A DNA stretch of 8,129 bases, from assembly GCA_004560045.1 (NCBI GenBank), contig SFWF01000060.1, positions 1 through 8,129 of the forward strand, in the 5' to 3' direction. The DNA is from a bacterium (GTDB taxonomy: Bacteria; Bacillota; Clostridia; Oscillospirales; Acutalibacteraceae). A model generated the notes under the pieces. That model did not search any database and was not told the DNA's origin. It was given only the letters and a program-made list of their open reading frames with translations. Each line of letters starts with the position of its first letter. Position 1 is the stretch's first letter. A program made the position numbers and the translations under genes. Positions 6,491 through 8,129 of this stretch are shown piece by piece.

Positions 6491-6581
6491 GGATTAGGGA
6501 AAAGGGAAGAGGGAAGAGAGGATTTTCAAAGATTCTCTCAAATCGCAAAGCTTTCCCTAATCCCTTATCCCTCGTCCCTAA
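6491..6581. repeat. Inverted pair of NNAGGGA heptamer arrays
   Basis: The left array is TTAGGGA, AAAGGGA, AGAGGGA and degenerate AGAGAGG (6494-6521). The right array is the complement: TCCCTAA, TCCCTTA, TCCCTCG, TCCCTAA (6554-6581). The arrays are in opposite orientation, so they could fold into a long imperfect hairpin. GGATTAGGGAAA (6491-6502) is also an exact inverted match to TTTCCCTAATCC (6552-6563), giving an alternative register. GAGAG (6516-6520) / CTCTC (6535-6539) could close the apical part. It lies between two genes of the sugar cluster and is non-coding. Confidence 0.65.
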
Positions 6582-6613
6582 CGCATAAAACCTTACTATA
6601 TAAGGAGAAAATT

Positions 6614-7423
6614 ATGATTGATTTTCCTATCGCATTACAGCTTTATTCTGTTCGTGACGATATGGCCGCCGATTTTGAGGGCACCCTCAAAAAGGTCAAG
6701 GCTTTAGGCTACGACGGCGTAGAGTTCGCAGGCCTTTTCGGCCGCTCTGCCGCCGAGGTCAAGAAGCTGTGCGCCGAGATCGGACTTACCCCCATTTCTG
6801 CTCACGTTCCCTTCGTTGATATGATGAACGACCCCGAGCTGCTTAAGGTTTATAAGGAGATCGGCTGTGAGTTCGTAGTTATTCCTTACCTCACCGAGGA
6901 ATACCGCCCCGGTCAGCCTAAATTTAGGGAGGTTATCGACGGCGCTAAGTTCCTCGCAGGAAAATGTAAGGAGCTGGGCCTTAAGCTCTGCTACCACAAC
7001 CACGACTTCGAGTTCGTTAAGGTTGGAAACGAGTACGCTATCGACATCCTTTACGCAGAGGTTCCCGAGCTTATGCCTCAGTTTGACACCTGCTGGGTAA
7101 AGGTTGGCGGCGAAAATCCCGCAGAGTACGTAAGAAAGTATGCAGGCCGTGAGGAGATCCTCCACCTTAAGGATTTCGTCGGCTCTAAGAGCGAGAATAT
7201 GTATGCTCTTATCGGAATCGACGAGAACGAGAAGAAGGACCTTGACGCCAATAAGTTCGAGCTTCGTCCCGTTGGCTGCGGCGTTCAGAACTTCCCCGAG
7301 ATCCTTGCCGCCGCTAAGGAGGTTGGCATCCGCTGGGTCGTTGTTGAGCAGGATAACCCCTCAATGGGCAAAACTCCCCTCGAGTGCGCAGAGACCTCTA
7401 TCGGCTATCTTAAAGCACTTTAA
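6614..7423 (+). CDS. Sugar phosphate isomerase/epimerase, TIM barrel (LQLYSVRDD type)
   Basis: A 269-residue xylose-isomerase-like TIM-barrel protein of normal length. It opens with the family hallmark LQLYSVRDDM (8-17). Later motifs are AHVPF (63-67), Y127-H128-N129-H130-D131-FEF, FDTCWVKVGG with D158, LHLKD with H184 and D187, and VVVEQD with E245. Together these form the usual divalent-metal and acid/base set. AAGGAG (6602-6607) lies 6 bases before the ATG. It is only distantly related to the 304-residue TIM-barrel protein upstream, so the cluster has two different isomerase types. Members of this subgroup are commonly found beside Gfo/Idh/MocA enzymes, and E. coli YcjR, a 3-keto-glucoside C4 epimerase acting with dehydrogenase YcjS, is a known example of such pairing. 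That this protein does the same is inference. It is the last gene before a strong terminator. Confidence 0.9.
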   Translation: MIDFPIALQLYSVRDDMAADFEGTLKKVKALGYDGVEFAGLFGRSAAEVKKLCAEIGLTPISAHVPFVDMMNDPELLKVYKEIGCEFVVIPYLTEEYRPGQPKFREVIDGAKFLAGKCKELGLKLCYHNHDFEFVKVGNEYAIDILYAEVPELMPQFDTCWVKVGGENPAEYVRKYAGREEILHLKDFVGSKSENMYALIGIDENEKKDLDANKFELRPVGCGVQNFPEILAAAKEVGIRWVVVEQDNPSMGKTPLECAETSIGYLKAL

Positions 7424-7424
7424 T

Positions 7425-7452
7425 AAAAAAAGACCCGAAAGGGTCTTTTTTT
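7425..7452. terminator. Bidirectional intrinsic terminator
   Basis: AAAAAAAGACCC (7425-7436), loop GAAA, GGGTCTTTTTTT (7441-7452): a perfect 12-bp inverted repeat with T-tracts on both strands. It ends the plus-strand sugar cluster one base after its last stop codon. It also overlaps the stop codon (7451-7453) of the convergent minus-strand XRE gene. Clear dual-use terminator. Confidence 0.93.
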
Positions 7453-7693
7453 ATTCTATCTCCTGTTCAATGGCTCTGAAATATTCGGTGTCGAAAAAGT
7501 CGGGAATAGATATTTCAAGTCCGTCGCACAGCTTTTTTATGGTTGCGATGCCGGGGTTTTTGCTCTGCCCATAGAAAATCGATTTAACGGTGGTATAGGG
7601 TACCCCCGAAATTGAAGCAAGCTTACAAAAATTAAGATCGCGCTCATAACAAAGCTCTTCAAAACGCCGTTTAACAGCTTCGGTAATTCTCAT
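7451..7693 (-). CDS. Small XRE-family helix-turn-helix regulator
   Basis: An 80-residue cytoplasmic DNA-binding protein made almost only of a Cro/C1-type HTH. The motif covers about residues 20-50: NFCKLASISGVPYTTVKSIFYG gives the two DNA-binding helices, and NPGIATIKKLCDGLEISIPDFF is the typical closing helix pair. The start is the ATG read from 7693, because AGGAGT (minus strand, 7706-7701) lies 7 bases before it. An in-frame GTG at 7702 overlaps that site and would add three residues. It converges on the sugar operon and shares its terminator. It lies downstream of a 56-residue protein gene on the same strand, and both are preceded by the same 19-base palindromic sequence, so autoregulation is likely. 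No link to control of the sugar genes is visible. Confidence 0.88.
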   Translation of the reverse strand: MRITEAVKRRFEELCYERDLNFCKLASISGVPYTTVKSIFYGQSKNPGIATIKKLCDGLEISIPDFFDTEYFRAIEQEIE

Positions 7694-7742
7694 TATAATC
7701 ACTCCTGATAAGAATATTTTATATTCATTATCGGGAGGATTT

Positions 7743-7778
7743 AGACTATAAATTATACGATTATACTATATATAGTCT
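7743..7778 (-). promoter_or_regulatory. Promoter/operator of the XRE gene, palindromic site 1
   Basis: On the minus strand AGACTATATATAGTATAAT (7778-7760) contains the perfect palindrome ACTATATATAGT (7765-7776) and ends in a TATAAT -10 box (7765-7760). A second TATAAT lies at 7757-7752. On the far side an outward half-site AGACTATA (plus, 7743-7750) forms an imperfect 36-base dyad with TATAGTCT (7771-7778). This overlaps the stop codon of the upstream small gene. The same 19 bases recur at 7955-7973. It is probably a repressor site overlapping a promoter. Confidence 0.6.
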
Positions 7779-7931
7779 GTTTTTGATGTCTGCCGCGGTG
7801 TTTTTGATGAAATCCTTTGGAGAACAGTTTAATCCTGCAGAGATAAGAGCTTGACACATTTCTTTTTCGACCTGTTTTGAAGAAATTCCCTCTCTTTTTG
7901 CAATCGTTTGTAAAATTTCTTTATATTTCAA
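7761..7931 (-). CDS. Small 56-residue protein, Spo0A C-terminal-domain-like (TTG start)
   Basis: An intact 56-codon gene starting with TTG at 7931 and ending with TAA at 7761. A textbook AGGAGGTG ribosome site (AGGAGG at 7946-7941) lies 9 bases upstream, and an in-frame TGA just before the start excludes a longer form. The protein opens MKYKEILQTIAKREGISSK and continues VEKEMCQALISAGLNCSP, ending IKNRLYIV. The pattern AKREGISSKQVEKEM..AL recalls the recognition-helix region of Spo0A (AKKFNTTASRVERAIRHAI), as do small Spo0A-C-like proteins common in Clostridia. That similarity is from memory and short. It has no membrane segment or signal peptide. It probably forms a unit with the XRE gene 67 bases downstream, and the same palindromic site precedes both. 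Possible roles are DNA-binding partner or co-regulator. Confidence 0.7.
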   Translation of the reverse strand: MKYKEILQTIAKREGISSKQVEKEMCQALISAGLNCSPKDFIKNTAADIKNRLYIV

Positions 7932-7954
7932 CTTTTTTCACCTCCTGTATCGAC

Positions 7955-7973
7955 ATTATACTATATATAGTCT
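7955..7973 (-). promoter_or_regulatory. Promoter/operator of the 56-residue gene, palindromic site 2
   Basis: The identical 19-base sequence seen at 7760-7778, with palindrome ACTATATATAGT (7960-7971) and a minus-strand TATAAT -10 box (7960-7955). It lies 9 bases before the AGGAGG of the small gene, implying a very short leader. No good -35 box is found at the normal distance; the nearest TTGACA-like TTCGAC (7989-7984) is too far. The palindrome covers the spacer, where a repressor would block RNA polymerase. Confidence 0.6.
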
Positions 7974-8042
7974 ATAAATGTGTGTCGAACCTTGTCGATG
8001 AAAAAAATATAAATTTTCATAAAAGCCAAACGGTGTATTTTG

Positions 8043-8129
8043 TAGGGGGCGGTGGTACGGCTTATGCCCAGACCCTTTTGTCGCTTCGCGACATTTCCCC
8101 TATGAGGGGAATCCCCTCAACGACCCGAG
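8043..8129. repeat. Hairpin-rich intergenic repeat at the window end
   Basis: GC-rich non-coding sequence with two perfect hairpins, TGTCGC (8079-8084) / GCGACA (8088-8093) and TTCCCCT (8095-8101) / AGGGGAA (8105-8111). A further CCCCTC follows. It resembles in style, but not in sequence, the repeat modules at the left end. It is cut by the window edge. The stretch 7974-8042 is AT-rich and shows no gene. Confidence 0.5.

Noticed and set aside
6491..6581. Telomere-like TTAGGG sequence suggesting eukaryotic DNA
   Set aside because: Units are degenerate heptamers in opposed orientation within a bacterial operon spacer; all surrounding genes and ribosome sites are bacterial.

Overview
The window looks like chromosomal DNA of an anaerobic, probably gut-associated Clostridia (Firmicutes). 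This is inferred from strong AGGAGG-type ribosome sites, GCC/GAC/AAG-rich coding sequence next to AT-rich spacers, a small Spo0A-C-like protein, and GC-rich hairpin repeats between genes. No rRNA, tRNA, CRISPR array or phage gene is visible, and species cannot be named from the sequence.

Left region (1-800): three copies of one repeat module (pyrimidine-rich stretch plus CCTTCCCT/AGGGAAGG-type hairpin). Two of them, in opposite orientation at 230-274 and 701-792, tightly bracket a small DUF559 (PD-(D/E)XK-like) endonuclease-domain gene. This has the layout of a small non-autonomous or selfish cassette.

Centre (818-7423): six co-directional genes. Four are NAD(P)-dependent Gfo/Idh/MocA oxidoreductases (818-1864, 1864-2844, 4066-5169, 5293-6465) and two are xylose-isomerase-like TIM-barrel sugar isomerase/epimerases (3120-4034, 6614-7423). 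The third and fourth oxidoreductases are a tandem duplication. The gene content suggests oxidation of a sugar, glycoside or cyclitol to a keto intermediate, then metal-dependent isomerisation, epimerisation or elimination, and possibly re-reduction, as in known 3-keto-glycoside systems. The substrate cannot be read from the sequence, and no transporter, kinase or glycosidase lies in the window. The genes are separated by unusual structured spacers: a multi-hairpin element (2892-3074), a terminator-like hairpin (5224-5261), and an inverted pair of NNAGGGA heptamer arrays (6491-6581).

Right region (7425-8129): a bidirectional terminator separates the sugar cluster from a convergent minus-strand unit. 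That unit holds a TTG-initiated 56-residue protein (7761-7931), not previously obvious because of its size, and an 80-residue XRE-type repressor (7451-7693). An identical 19-base sequence containing a perfect 12-bp palindrome precedes each gene, which suggests coordinated autoregulation. The window ends in another hairpin-rich intergenic repeat.
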